A stretch of DNA of 64,000 nucleotides from Abelmoschus esculentus (lineage: Eukaryota > Streptophyta > Magnoliopsida > Malvales > Malvaceae), in assembly GCA_035048815.1 (NCBI GenBank), contig JAUCBN010000020.1:1061501-1125500 (forward strand), in the 5' to 3' direction. Below are positions 1 through 10,813 of this stretch, piece by piece. The position numbers and the translations under genes are program-made. The notes under the pieces are model-generated. The model did no database searches. It saw only the letters and a list, made by a program, of their open reading frames with translations, and was not told the DNA's origin. Numbering within the stretch: the stretch's first letter is position 1; each line of letters opens with the position of its first letter.

Positions 1-98
1 CTTGTTATAAATTTAAACTCAGAAAAAGACAGGGGTCCTAAGTTTTTGGCAACCATAGTATTTTGTCCCATGCATTATTTGCCATCTAAAAGGTCTCT

Positions 99-118
99 CC
101 CCCCCCCCCCCCCCCCCG
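99..118. repeat. Poly-C homopolymer run
   Basis: About 19-20 consecutive C residues, with one final CC before GGT, lie downstream (in gene sense) of the last readable exon of the minus-strand gene, probably in its intron 3. Length is likely to vary or be mis-called. Confidence 0.9.
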
Positions 119-269
119 GTATATGAATAATCAAAGCAAGAATGATTTCACAGAATTCAACTAAATCATGCAATTTCTTCGGACAGAATGAACTTACATG
201 AACTGAATTCGGCATAAGGAAATAATTGAAACAACTACGGACAAAGGAACCAATAGAGACAGTGCCTAC

Positions 270-1476
270 CTCTTCCTCAAGTTGCTGAAGAGAAGTCCAG
301 AGTAATCTTATCTTTGAACCTTCAGATAAAGCATACAAGCTTAAGGGTCGCTTTGCACATTGCTGCACATCAAGGACGGCATTTTTGAAATCATTCTCAC
401 GCTCAAGAATGTCTAGAGAATCCAAAAGTTTTCCTCTTACAACATCCCAGGCAGGCCTCAAATTTTTTTTGGTCACTGTTTGTCCTGAAACTGCATTTAT
501 AAAGTAAATGTCCTTGGTAAATGAGATAAACAAGGTATACATATTCTAAAGCACTGAAATTAAGTGTTAAATGAAAAAGAAATACAGGCAGCCCTGACAA
601 GCACTACTGTTTCGTGAACCATAACCATATGTAAGAAAAACATTCATAAGAATGCAAATATTTGATGCTCTTACCCTTACCTACCAGAAGAGGTTGAACC
701 TTGGGCAAAGGCATCATCGCCAGCTATATTCTTTTGATATGTGGAACCGGACTTTTGAACAGGAATTACTCCAGCCATATATGTAAGAAATATACCAGTC
801 ATCAGCAGTAATTGATCACTGACAGTAACCCATTCAGAGGCTGTTATACCATCAGAGTCCACTAAAGACCAAACGCAAGTAGACCTCAAACGAGTTTCCA
901 TGAAGCAGGGACTCACTTTCAAATTTGGTGAAAATGGATTATAAGCCCTCCTTTTTCTCCATGATGAAAGCCATAACACTTTACAACTCCCGTTTGAAAA
1001 CTTGCTACAAATAAAGCAATAAATATGAGGTTATTATTCCAATAGTTATCAGTATCACAATGTCTACAGAAGACATAAAAATATACACGGCTACACTCAT
1101 TTGCTGCTGAAAACATAGCATTGCTAGTGCATGTATGTTGGACGAAAAGATGCAACCATATGATCTACTGGTTTGACCAAGAAGATGCTTTCCAAATTCA
1201 GAAACATAACGAATATTTATAAATTTCATCAACTTGTTACAAACAAAGAAAAAATCACATGAAAATAAAGGATAAAGAAGCCGACTACAATGAAAAAACC
1301 CACTCGTTATTCAATTGGAAAAAACCACGAATAAACCCAATATATCAAAAGATTGAGTTGACTGACCTTGGCGGCGTCCTGAAATTGGACTTCCGATTCA
1401 CAAATCCTCTCTGCTTAAGAAAACTTGGGTGCAAATGTAGCTTGAAGCATGACGGTGAAGCCACATATTCCGCCAT
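270..1476 (-). CDS. Unrecognised, probably plastid-targeted protein, 5' part (3' end outside window)
   Basis: I do not recognise this family. On the minus strand three exons join in frame: 1367..1476, 685..1004 and 270..490, each with GT-AG borders. The gene continues past position 1. The ATG at 1474..1476 opens a Ser/Arg/Lys-rich, acid-poor N-terminus (MAEYVASPSCFKLHLHPSFL), which looks like a chloroplast transit peptide. Exon 2 encodes a hydrophobic stretch (VTVSDQLLLMTGIFLTYMAG) that could be one membrane segment. Exon 3 is helical and charged (LLDSLDILERENDFKNAVLD). The donor of exon 2 must be G|GTAGGT rather than the next GT, because only the first keeps the frame. A telomere-like box (GGTTAGGGTTAGGG, 1606..1619) lies about 130 bp upstream of the ATG, as is common in plant housekeeping promoters. 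Gene reality is well supported; location and function are inference. Confidence 0.6.
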
Positions 1477-1605
1477 TTGTTTCAAAGAAAAATGACCTCC
1501 GTCTTCACCGAAGCAATCACCACATTTCCTCCAGCATTTACCAGCGAAATCCTAGACGCGTAAAGGGAATATCTTGCAAGGGAATCGATGTGAGAGCAAT
1601 GCAGC

Positions 1606-1619
1606 GGTTAGGGTTAGGG
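1606..1619 (-). promoter_or_regulatory. Telo-box-like motif upstream of the 0.3-1.5 kb gene
   Basis: GGTTAGGGTTAGGG on the plus strand reads as two CCCTAA-type units on the coding strand, about 130 bp upstream of the ATG at 1476. Telo boxes are known in promoters or 5' UTRs of plant translation and housekeeping genes. The role here is inferred from position only. Confidence 0.4.
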
Positions 1620-2275
1620 AGTTGTAAAGAACAAATACGGAATCAAATAAACAGACGTGAGAGATGATGTTTTCGACTCTAAGGCTTGAAAGAACGAGGA
1701 GAAAACAAGAGAAAATAGACTGATAGAGAGATTGGAAATGTGCGAACCTGCTTCTTCCCGTCTTCCAACCAAGTCCTATTCTGTACTTTATTTTTGTGTA
1801 AACTAGGTCATTCAATTATTAGAATTTAATTATAAGCATAATTATATTTGAGTTATGGAGTTATAAATAAAATTATAATTAAATTATTTAACTAATAATT
1901 ATTTAATTATAAATAAAATTATATTTAGGTCAATAAAAAACGTTTATAGATTAATTTTGGGTCATTATTTTTTCGAATCAAAATAAGTTTTAACTCAAAT
2001 AATTTTTAAATCAAAATTTTGGATTGAATTTATATCCCTAAATCCAGTCAAATAATATTCCTTAGACCTCGTCGCCTGCAGGTGGTGAAGTCCAAATATA
2101 CCGTTGATTTCAGTTTAATCCAACGGCTAACATGGACATCGCCATCTACAGGTGGCGAGTCCAAGAAAACAGTATAAAATTTAACCTATTTCCCCAAAAT
2201 TATTCAAACTCACTTATTTCCCTAAATATAACCCTAAACATTATTATTTATCTTAAAAGGATATTAAATTTTAGG

Positions 2276-2530
2276 GATGAGTTTATAACGAGCGTCGAAT
2301 ATCATTGAACATTGTTAATGTTAACTATCACTGAACATTATTAAATTAATTTATAAAAAATAAAAGTCTAAAAGACTAATCATACAATTATTAATTATAT
2401 GTTGAGTTTATCACTCTTTTATTAACTACATACCGAGTCTTTGAGAATTGAAATTTTTATTAATTAATTTAATAATATTCAACAATAGTGGTGTTCAGCA
2501 GTGTTCGACACCCGTTGTAGAATTTTTCAA
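2276..2530. mobile_element. MITE, GCGTCGAACAC family, copy 1
   Basis: The element starts near GATGAGTTTATAACGAGCG and ends near GTGTTCGACACCCGTTG. Its ends are inverted repeats of each other around the core GCGTCGAA(C/T)A, followed by repeated TGAACA(C/T) words. It has no coding capacity. Two relatives lie at 10321..10592 and 10814..12618. The exact ends and target-site duplication are not resolved. Confidence 0.6.
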
Positions 2531-2883
2531 ATTTTAAATACAATGTTCAATTAAAAATTATTTTTAACAAAAACAAATATAGAATAAAAATATAATGATC
2601 GTGGAAATCATTTTTTAATTCTAAATTTATTAATTTTAATAATTCAAAGTAAATTTATAGGTTGTTTCGTAAAACAAATTTGAGCACATTGATAAACCAC
2701 CACAAAAGAAGATCTAGATACTGAAAGATCACCGTCAAACATGAATCAAATACGAACAACGTGAAATTTTTTATACGATCATAAATTTATCACATTGATA
2801 GACGAATAACATATCATAAGACAAACAAAATATGCCATACAAAGTATAAAATATATTATAAAAATAGAGTTAAAATATGTCGC

Positions 2884-3064
2884 AAAGGCAAGGACGAAAC
2901 TAAGTGGGAGTAAGGTGGGTCAATCGTCCCCTACGTTTGAAGAAATTTTTTTTTCATTTTTGTCCTCCTATTTATTTTTTAATTTTTTTTTGTGAATTTG
3001 CATCATAGTTTTAAATATTTATGTTGTACTCTTCAACCCCAAATCCTGGTTTCGTCCCTGCTTA
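2884..3064. mobile_element. Small MITE-like element with GGACGAAAC termini
   Basis: About 180 bp bounded by GCAAGGACGAAACTAAG on the left and its imperfect inverse (ATCCTGGTTTCGTCCCTGCT) on the right. The interior is AT-rich and non-coding. This is typical of a non-autonomous DNA transposon. A partly similar pair of ends, AGAGACAGAACC and TAGCTTCGTCTCT, occurs at about 17987..18122. Confidence 0.45.
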
Positions 3065-3629
3065 AAAATATACGAATATATGTAAAATATATATATATTA
3101 AACAATAAGATATACTAACATGTGTCCCAAATACATATTATGAACTACGAATCTGATCTAAATCTGAACTGTATTGTTCTCTTCATGCTAATGAATGCTT
3201 TAGTTGTCTAGATCTTCAAGGGATTATCAAACATAAGTTGACAAGCTGAGTGATGTAATTGTACAATCAAATTAATATAATTTGTAAATTAGAAGGTAAT
3301 ATTGTTTAATTATTAATAATTGTGATTAAATTGATAAAAATATTATTATATCAGTAATTACATTAAAATGATATTTTTTTAATGTTAATGATTAAATCTA
3401 AAATACTCATATTTTAGTGACATAAATTGAAATACACTAATAGCTGGATGACTGGTAACGTAGTTTACTTAAATAAAAAATATAAAAAATGCGGAAAGAA
3501 ACAAGTCACGCTACCTTGCTTTTCCTTTAAGCGAAAAGGAAAAGGAAACTCTCCTTCTTCCGACGATAAAACCCCCTTTCCATTGCATTTCATCTCTGGT
3601 TAGGAGCGGCCGGAGAGGGTTTCGCCGTG

Positions 3630-6113
3630 ATGGGACAACAATCGTTGATCTACGCCTTTGTGGCGCGAGGCACCGTGGTTTTAGCAGATTACACCGAGTT
3701 CTCCGGCAACTTCACCTCCATAGCTTCTCAGTGTCTCCAGAAACTTCCGGCTTCCAACAACAAGTTCACTTACAACTGCGACGGACATACCTTTAACTAT
3801 CTCGTAGATAACGGATTCAGTAATCTCTGCTCTCTTTCTCCGTCCTTTTCTTATGTTTCTTCTATTTTTTTCTCACTTCGTTTATTTATATATCTTCGAT
3901 CTGTATTTTTGCCGACTTTTTGATCCGACGGCGAAGTTCTTTATGCTCTCGCTGTTGTTGATCCATTTTCCTTAGCTGCTTCTGGTTTTTTACTATCATT
4001 TCTTATTTTCCTTGCTAAAGATTTCGAGATTCCGCGAATATTTGGTGTTATTAGAAATAATTGTGTTCAGCGTAACTTGATGCGCGTGAAAAGGAAAAGC
4101 GACAGAATCAGTTACATATTTTCTATTTTGAGTGAAGAATTGGTTATAACGTGCCATAAATGAAATATGCCTTTGTTTCTTTATCAATTCAAGACATTGT
4201 TCAACTTGTAATGGAAATTTTCCAAAACTGAGTAGTAACAACTGAAAGATTTAAATATTTCAAAGGAACTAAATCTGCATATTGATCTAGTGACAAAGGC
4301 GCTCTTAGCCTATGTTTTACACATATCTTGATATCCTTTTATTTATGTTGGGGATATTGTGTCTGACAAAATCACCTAAAAATGAAGCAAATAACTTCAA
4401 TTGCATTCAGATACCAAAGCAAATACTAATGCTTTTTGAATAATTGAAAATTAAGAACACGGAACTCTTGTATATAACCGGAACACGTAATTGTAATTTA
4501 TATGGACAACTATGTATGGATGTGTGTTATATTTCAATAATTTGTTCATTGTTAGTGACTTTTGTGTATATTTTTAGGCAAAAAAGTCTATAGTAGTAAA
4601 TTGGAAAATTTAGTGGTAGGAACAGAGTATGATTCTAATGTTCATCATTTTTGATATTTTAATTTGTTGGCATTGTTTATATCATGTAATTTAATAGTAC
4701 AGCAAATGGTTAATGTCCTTGGTCTGCATGCCTTAACTATAGAAGAATAGACATGTTTGGCCCTTTAATGTTTGCTTATATATTGAAAGAATGAATTCGC
4801 AGATGATCATTTCAATGGTGCATTTCGTGCTTGCATGATATTTACTGTTTCTTCAGTCTTCACATATTGTGTTGCTGCATCTGTTATGAAATAAGGCTAC
4901 ATCTGTTCTTTCTTGGATTAACATCCTCTATTACACTTTGCAGCTTACTGTGTGGTTGCTGTTGAATCCATCGGGCGGCAGGTACCAAATGCCTTTCTTG
5001 AGAGAATTAAGGAGGATTTTACCAAGAGATATGGTGGAGGAAAAGCTGCGACTGCTCCTGCCAACAGCCTGAGCAAGGAGTTTGGGTATTTTCTCTTTTT
5101 TGACCGTTAAATAGAATGCCTTTGTTGTTGTTAAGTACATTGATTCAATGTTTTTAGTATTGTTGATATAGGCCAAAACTGAAGGAGCATATGCAGTACT
5201 GCATTGATCATCCAGAGGAGATTAGTAAGATTGCCAAAGTGAAAGCTCAAGTTTCTGAGGTCAAAGGAGTTATGATGGAAAACATTGAGAAGGTAATTCT
5301 TGTTATTATTTGCCTTGTGTTCATAGAGCATGGAGTGCAGTGTGAGGGTTTTAAGTGTGGAAGGATTCCAGCTTTTCAAATTTCTAGATCACAAGTATAA
5401 AGGGTTGGCATCCCTCTCTGTGTTTATCAGTAATAAATTAATTTTACAGGTTCTGGACCGTGGTGAGAAAATTGAGATTTTGGTGGATAAAACAGAAAAT
5501 CTTCGCTCTCAGGTCAGCAAATGTAAATCATATTGATCTACTTTTATAATATGGGCTGTGTTCTTCAATATTGCACTACAGGTAGATTACAAACAGACTT
5601 TATTCGGGCTTGTTAGGGAACTGATTGGAAAATAATGCTAACCTCAGACAGGAAAATAAATTACCTGCATAGTTGGCATCATAAGTTAACTCCAACGTTT
5701 TCTATAAACAAAGCATTATTTGCATGAAAATAAAGTACTAAAACATGTTTTAGAATAATTGCTCATTCATCCAGTTGTGCATTTCTTTAGTTGAAAGCAT
5801 TTATATTCTCAAAATTTAAAAGGCCTAGTTGAACCGTCCAACTTGAAAACCTGAATCTTTCTTCACATAATTTTCCTACTGTTGATTGAAAATTACAGTT
5901 CATGTATTTTGGATTTTTGTTTCTTAGTTATCATATAAAGTGGGTATTTCTTGTTTGGACGTTTTATAGGCACAAGATTTCAGGCAGCAGGGAACCCAGA
6001 TGAGGAGAAAGATGTGGTTGCAGAACATGAAAATAAAGCTGATAGTTCTGGGAATTCTGATCGCCTTGATTCTTATCATTGTTCTGTCTGTTTGCCATGG
6101 CTTCAAATGTTGA
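3630..6113 (+). CDS. VAMP72: R-SNARE, VAMP721/722-type (longin plus SNARE plus C-terminal anchor)
   Basis: Five exons (3630..3819, 4944..5085, 5172..5292, 5450..5512, 5970..6113) join in frame to 219 codons, the usual VAMP72 length. Order of domains: an N-terminal longin domain opening MGQQSLIYAFVARGTVVLAD; the SNARE helix in exons 3-5, with the zero-layer arginine in KVLDRGEKIE; and a hydrophobic tail anchor (about residues 193-215) ending HGFKC. Known role of the family: vesicle R-SNARE in secretion to the plasma membrane and cell plate, pairing with Qa syntaxins (SYP121/SYP111 type) and SNAP33. The start is fixed by the longin sequence; an upstream in-frame GTG is not needed. Introns have clean GT-AG borders. 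The gene converges with the TPR gene at 6.6 kb. Subtype 721 versus 722 cannot be decided here. Confidence 0.95.
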
Positions 6114-6595
6114 TGAACTGCTCGGTTCCTATATTCTATTCATCTGACACACATGGATCGGATTTGTAGTCGTCACAAGTAATATCGATACTCTACTTAT
6201 ACTATAAGTAACAGTTTCTCCTTTATTGTACGTCCTTTTCTGCTGTAGCCTACATAAGAAGACTGTGCACATATATGTGTAGGTTCTTTGATAGCACCAA
6301 GTATATTGATGTGTGGAAATTCGAACCAGGGGAATCGAATTAAATTGAATTTTGAAGACTATAATTATATAGATATCAAATAAGGTAGTTTCAGATGATC
6401 TTATTAGGCTATGAACTTGCTGGAAACGCTTTATCGAATCGATTACTTTGTTCGGATTACAAGTTTACTGCATTATATCACAAATGTTTGCTAGGTGAGT
6501 CCATTAAATGAAAAATTTAACAGAACTGACACACTATTTACGATTTTACAGCATACTTATTCCTACAATCTGCACAAATCTCCTTTCTCTTTAAC
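6114..6595. other. Convergent 3' region between the SNARE and TPR genes
   Basis: About 480 bp separate the SNARE stop codon from the TPR gene stop codon. The stretch probably contains both 3' UTRs (AT-rich, several AATAAA-like words). No ORF or repeat stands out. Confidence 0.6.
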
Positions 6596-9114
6596 TTAAC
6601 AAGCCAATTGATCTCTAAATGAGGAGATCTCTTCAAAAATGGGCAGCCTCTTCGATCTAACCTGCGCCCATTCGTTCATCAACAGCTCGATCCCATTGAA
6701 GAAATCATGATCATCAAGTCCCACCATGATATCAGATAACTCCAAAGGTGGCTGAAAGGCTTCGAGTTCCATTAACAATTCCTGAGCTCGATTCCTGGCT
6801 CTCACATCTTCGGAACCCGGAATTTTACCTTGCACACATCTCCGAGGACCGAACCTGCATCATCAAACCTTCCTTGCTTGATAAGGCAAAGACCCAAGTT
6901 GCAGGCCTTGTTCGCATCCGGGTCGATCATCTGAGCTTTTCTGTAAACCACCTCTGCCGTCATGTAGTTCAGTTTCTGCATGTATGCCCACCCTAAATTC
7001 CCCTGCCATGCAAGTGTGGTGTCATTTGTCACCAAAACACAACAACAATAGCAAAAGACCTATATTGTCAAGCAAAATGAAAACGATACCAGTAATCTTG
7101 AGGTTTCTTGCTTAACAGAGACTTGAAACTTCTTCCCGTGGGATCGAGCCGTCTTGGTCGGTTTTCCATTGAAGATCTCTCCCTGGTATATTAATCTTAG
7201 CTTTCGTTTTATTAACTCGATCTGCTCGTCTACTTTTCCACATTTCTGCAATTTCATTTATATGAGAAACCAGTTCAGATTTAGTTTCAGGTCAAAACCT
7301 GCATTAAAAGTTCATGAAATTGAATGTGTATATACCTTGTATAAGTCTATGAGAACATTGTCCAGAGACTCCTGTGCTTGTTTAGAGCACCGTGACCTGA
7401 AAGACTTGATTGCCTCAATGGCTTCTTCGCTTCTGTTGAGTTGCTTCATCACTACGGCCATGTCTTTTAGTGCACTATCTACTTTGTCACCGGCGTTGAT
7501 CGCCTTCCAAAACAAGACTATTGCTGCTTCTGGATTCTTTTCTACCAGCTGCAACATCCAAGCCAAAATTGAATTATGAACTCCGAAACTATAAAATATA
7601 TACAGTTTAAAAGCAATGTTATCGAAACTAAGGCTGATAATTAAGCCAAGATCGAATTAGACAATTTGAGCTCAGCTCGAAAATAAGTATTATTAGGTTC
7701 GATTTGGACTCAAAACTCGTCGAACTCGACTTGTTTTTTTTTCGAATTACTTTTAAAATATATATATTTTTAAGTTTTGAAAAATAACATGTGAAAATCT
7801 GTTTGAGAGAAGATAATATTTATTTTTGAAGTCCGTAAATAATCATAATACACTTTTTAAATTATAAAAATCCACAAGAAGAAAGAGATTTAAAGCATTT
7901 AACCATGATAACAAGTTCACAACACTGAAACATATACACTATATACATAATATTATATATAATTATTTTAAAGATGTTTACGAACTTTTGAATCGAGTTT
8001 AAATAAGTACAACTTGTTAAAGTCTCAAATCAAATTTTAACCAGATAAATAATCTAATCTATCTTGATATAATTAATCTCCGCTTGTTTAGAGCACTGTA
8101 ATCTGAAAGACTTGATTGCCTCAATGGTCTCATTTCGTTAGACCAACATGTTATTAATTACTCACGATATTATTTTTGATAAAGTTTTCATTTTAGTTTT
8201 AATATATTTATAAATCAAATTGAACTTAAGAGTTTAATTTGTTCACATGGTTACATTTTAAGAAATCATATTTGTGATATAAACCTAAATTTAATCTTCT
8301 ATGATCGTAAACGTCTATTAATATTTAATCTAAAATCTAAAGAAAATGATTTAAAAGTAAATTAAGATCTAATAAAAAGCACTTGCTGACATCAAGCTTT
8401 TAAGGAAAAAATTAATAATAGGAGAGACAGTTTTGAGACAAGGAAAAGAAATTATAAAATTATAAAATATAAAATCAAATCATAAATAAAAATATAAAAA
8501 TTTAAAAATGATAAGAGTATAACCTTACTTAAATTCTAACCATTCTCGATCTTTCTCTGATTATCTAGGTGTTGTGATAAGCTTCTATGTTATCCTCCTA
8601 TTATAATAAACTTTTCTACCCATATTTTCCCGGAAAAAGATAGAGAAAATAGTTGTGGTAACTAGGTTTCTTAAAGCCTAATGAATCCAGAAATATTTTT
8701 GAGATTGAATATATATATATATATATATATATTACTTAAATTTTAGAATAAATATAATTAATAAAATAGATAATTAACGCAAGTAACTTCAGATTTTAAA
8801 CTGCATATAATTGATAAGATGAATACTTAACCGAGAAAATTTCAGATTCCAGGAAAAAACTGGTATCAGAATGGAAGAATCTGTACTGTTTATCGTAAAG
8901 TAATGCAACGAAAGTGATGAATCAGCTAAGTAAAATCCAATCCAATCCAGTGAATCATAATGGAATGAGAGAGATCTAGGTATCTAACCTGAGCCTGTTT
9001 GGCTTTCCCGTAAGGAGAATCTCCATGAGGAACTTTGTGAATAACGTGATAAAGATCATCTCTCTTGGAGCTGGAGCTGGAGCTGCTGTTCTTCATCTTC
9101 TTCATCATCATCAT
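6596..9114 (-). CDS. SULFUR DEFICIENCY-INDUCED / POLLENLESS3-LIKE TPR protein, frameshifted in last exon
   Basis: Four exons on the minus strand: 8989..9114, 7336..7548, 7090..7245 and 6596..7002. The N-terminus has a Ser run, then the family signature DLYHVIHKVPHGDSPYGKAK. Next come TPR-like helices (FWKAINAGDKVDSALKDMAV; GNLGWAYMQKLNYMTAEVVY; NLGLCLIKQGRFDDA) and the conserved C-terminus RLPIFEEISSFRDQLAC. Known family roles: SDI1/SDI2 act in sulfur-starvation responses and restrain glucosinolate synthesis; MS5/POLLENLESS3 acts in meiosis. The odd feature is near 6828..6831. The frame reading ...GSVLGDVCKV meets a stop 8 codons later, while the family's next block (GKIPGSEDVRARNRAQELL) continues in the next frame, as if one base were missing. 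No plausible intron explains it. Either this allele is damaged or the base is a sequencing error. An upstream ATG at 9154..9156 is an alternative start. Confidence 0.85.
8081..8129 (-). repeat. Copy of an exon-2 fragment inside intron 1 of the TPR gene
   Basis: The phrase at 8081..8129 (CGCTTGTTTAGAGCACTGTA, then ATCTGAAAGACTTGATTGCC) nearly repeats 7375..7420 in exon 2 of the same gene, in the same orientation, with few mismatches. It lies in the 1.4-kb first intron and has no splice context of its own. It is a small local duplication, not a functional exon. Confidence 0.75.
8709..8732. repeat. (AT)n microsatellite in intron 1 of the TPR gene
   Basis: About 12 uninterrupted AT units within the large first intron. 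Confidence 0.9.
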
Positions 9115-9184
9115 TTTGATGGATTCTGAATGGATCAGTTGATAGTCATGGCTCACACACCTTGGTTTTCTTCTCTCTTTTCCC

Positions 9185-10320
9185 TTTAATACAGAGAGGA
9201 AAAGACATTGGAAACGAAGAGAAATGTATACGGACGGCTTTGCGTCTATGTTCTTAGTTCATGAGTTGTTGACTGCCACGCCTCCCTATTGCTTATTCAA
9301 GGGGGCCAAGCAAGCCAATAGCAAAATAATAATGCATCCAATCTAATTATAGTATTAATAAAATTATATGCACTTTTTTTTATCTAACATAATATATATA
9401 CACATTTAATATCGGTATAATCAGCGACAAATTCAAAAAAATATTTAAGGATAAATACATATAAATATTAAAAAAATTAAAGATTAACTCATAAAAATTT
9501 TAAAAATTTAAAAGTAAATGTATGAACTTTAAAAAATTCAAGATGAACATTTGCCCACCCTACATATTATCTAGATCTGCCACTAAGTATAATGGTGTAT
9601 ACATAAAAATGTATATAGGGTCAATAAAATTTTACTCGAAAAAATAATTTTTTTTGACCCGTCTCGATACAGAAAAACTTGATTTGACTTAACTTGAATC
9701 AAAAAATTAAAATAAAGTTTGAGTTATAAAATCGGGGTTTGAATAACTTAAAACTTTTAGTAATTGGTGAATCAATTTTTTAAGTTTGAGTTAAGTCTCA
9801 AAACTCTATTAAATATACGTATATCACTTGCGAAAAATATGAAAAAAATATAAATGTATATCGCATATGGGGTAAAATATAGAAAATATAGAAAAGAGGC
9901 ACGAATATAGAAAATTATAGAAAATTAGGATTTAGAGTTTAAGGGTATAAATGTATATCACTTTAAGTTTAAGGGTATGGTGTATTTTTAGGGCGTAGGG
10001 TTTAGAGTTTAAAATATAGAAAATTAGGGTTAAGGTTTAGGATTCAAGGTTAGAGGTTGTGGTTAGGGTTTAAGGAATTAAGGGTATGTTGTTTTTTTAA
10101 GGTGTAGGGTTTAAAATATGGAAAATTAGGATTAAGGTTTAAAATTCAATTTTTTAAAAAATTTCAACGGGATGCACGAATAAAGGTATAAAAAAGAGAC
10201 AGATGATTTCTACCCTTAACTAATAACACTAATTTAATCCTAAATTTTTATATAATATAAATTTATTCGAATCTAAACCTGATCTAATGATCCTAGTTTT
10301 TTTCCATATGTATATCTTTA
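9185..10320. other. AT-rich gene-free region upstream of the TPR gene, with telomere-like degenerate words
   Basis: No gene is visible. 9420..9595 resembles the inner part and one end of a small transposon (CCACCCTACATATTATCTAG, then ATCTGCCACTA). From about 9925 to 10145 the sequence is rich in variants of GGGTTTAGAGTTTAAGGG and TTAGGGTTAAGG, i.e. degenerate plant telomere-like words (TTTAGGG) without a regular array. Confidence 0.5.
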
Positions 10321-10592
10321 AGGAAAATTCTACAACATGCGTCGAACACTGCTGAACACTACTAATGTTGAACATTGTTGAACACCATTAAATTAATTAA
10401 TAAAAATTTAAAATCTCAAGGACTCAATATGTAATTAATAAAAAAGTGATAAACTTAACATATAATTAATAATTATATGATTAGTGATTTAGATTTTTAT
10501 TCTTTATAAATTAATTTAATAATATTCAGTGGTGTTCAACATTAACGATGTTCAACAATGTTCGACGCCCGTCATAGACTCATTCTGTCTTT
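10321..10592. mobile_element. MITE, GCGTCGAACAC family, copy 2
   Basis: About 270 bp. The left end is CTACAACATGCGTCGAACAC; the right end (TGTTCGACGCCCGTCATAGA) is its imperfect inverse, with repeated TTGAACA words just inside both ends. The interior is AT-rich and shares TTAATTAATTTAATAATATTCA-type words with copy 1. It has no coding capacity. Confidence 0.65.
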
Positions 10593-10704
10593 AAATATTG
10601 AATTGGGACTTAACAGTGGGGGAAATGCAATGGATTATGGATGAGGCCATTTTCTCCAGCTTTGTTCATAACTGTGCCTTTGTTTTGTTTGTATTAGGAA
10701 GGAC

Positions 10705-10705
10705 A

Positions 10706-10744
<39 letters not shown>

Positions 10745-10745
10745 A
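10705..10745. repeat. (AAAT)n microsatellite
   Basis: About ten tandem AAAT units between two MITE copies. Confidence 0.95.
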
Positions 10746-10813
10746 AAGCAGTAACGATGAAAAACAGAGAAAAAATTATTGGGATCGACAATTACAAAGT
10801 CTTTTTAAATCGA

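Larger units (their letters stand above)
1820..3480. other. AT-rich intergenic spacer with small transposon remnants
   Basis: There is no coding signal between the two divergent genes. The stretch is AT-rich and holds two MITE-like elements (2276..2530 and about 2884..3064, listed separately). A doubled phrase, TCGCC-TGCAGGTGGTGAAGTC at about 2070 and the related CGCCATCTACAGGTGGCGAGTC at about 2140, forms a short imperfect repeat. Confidence 0.6.
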
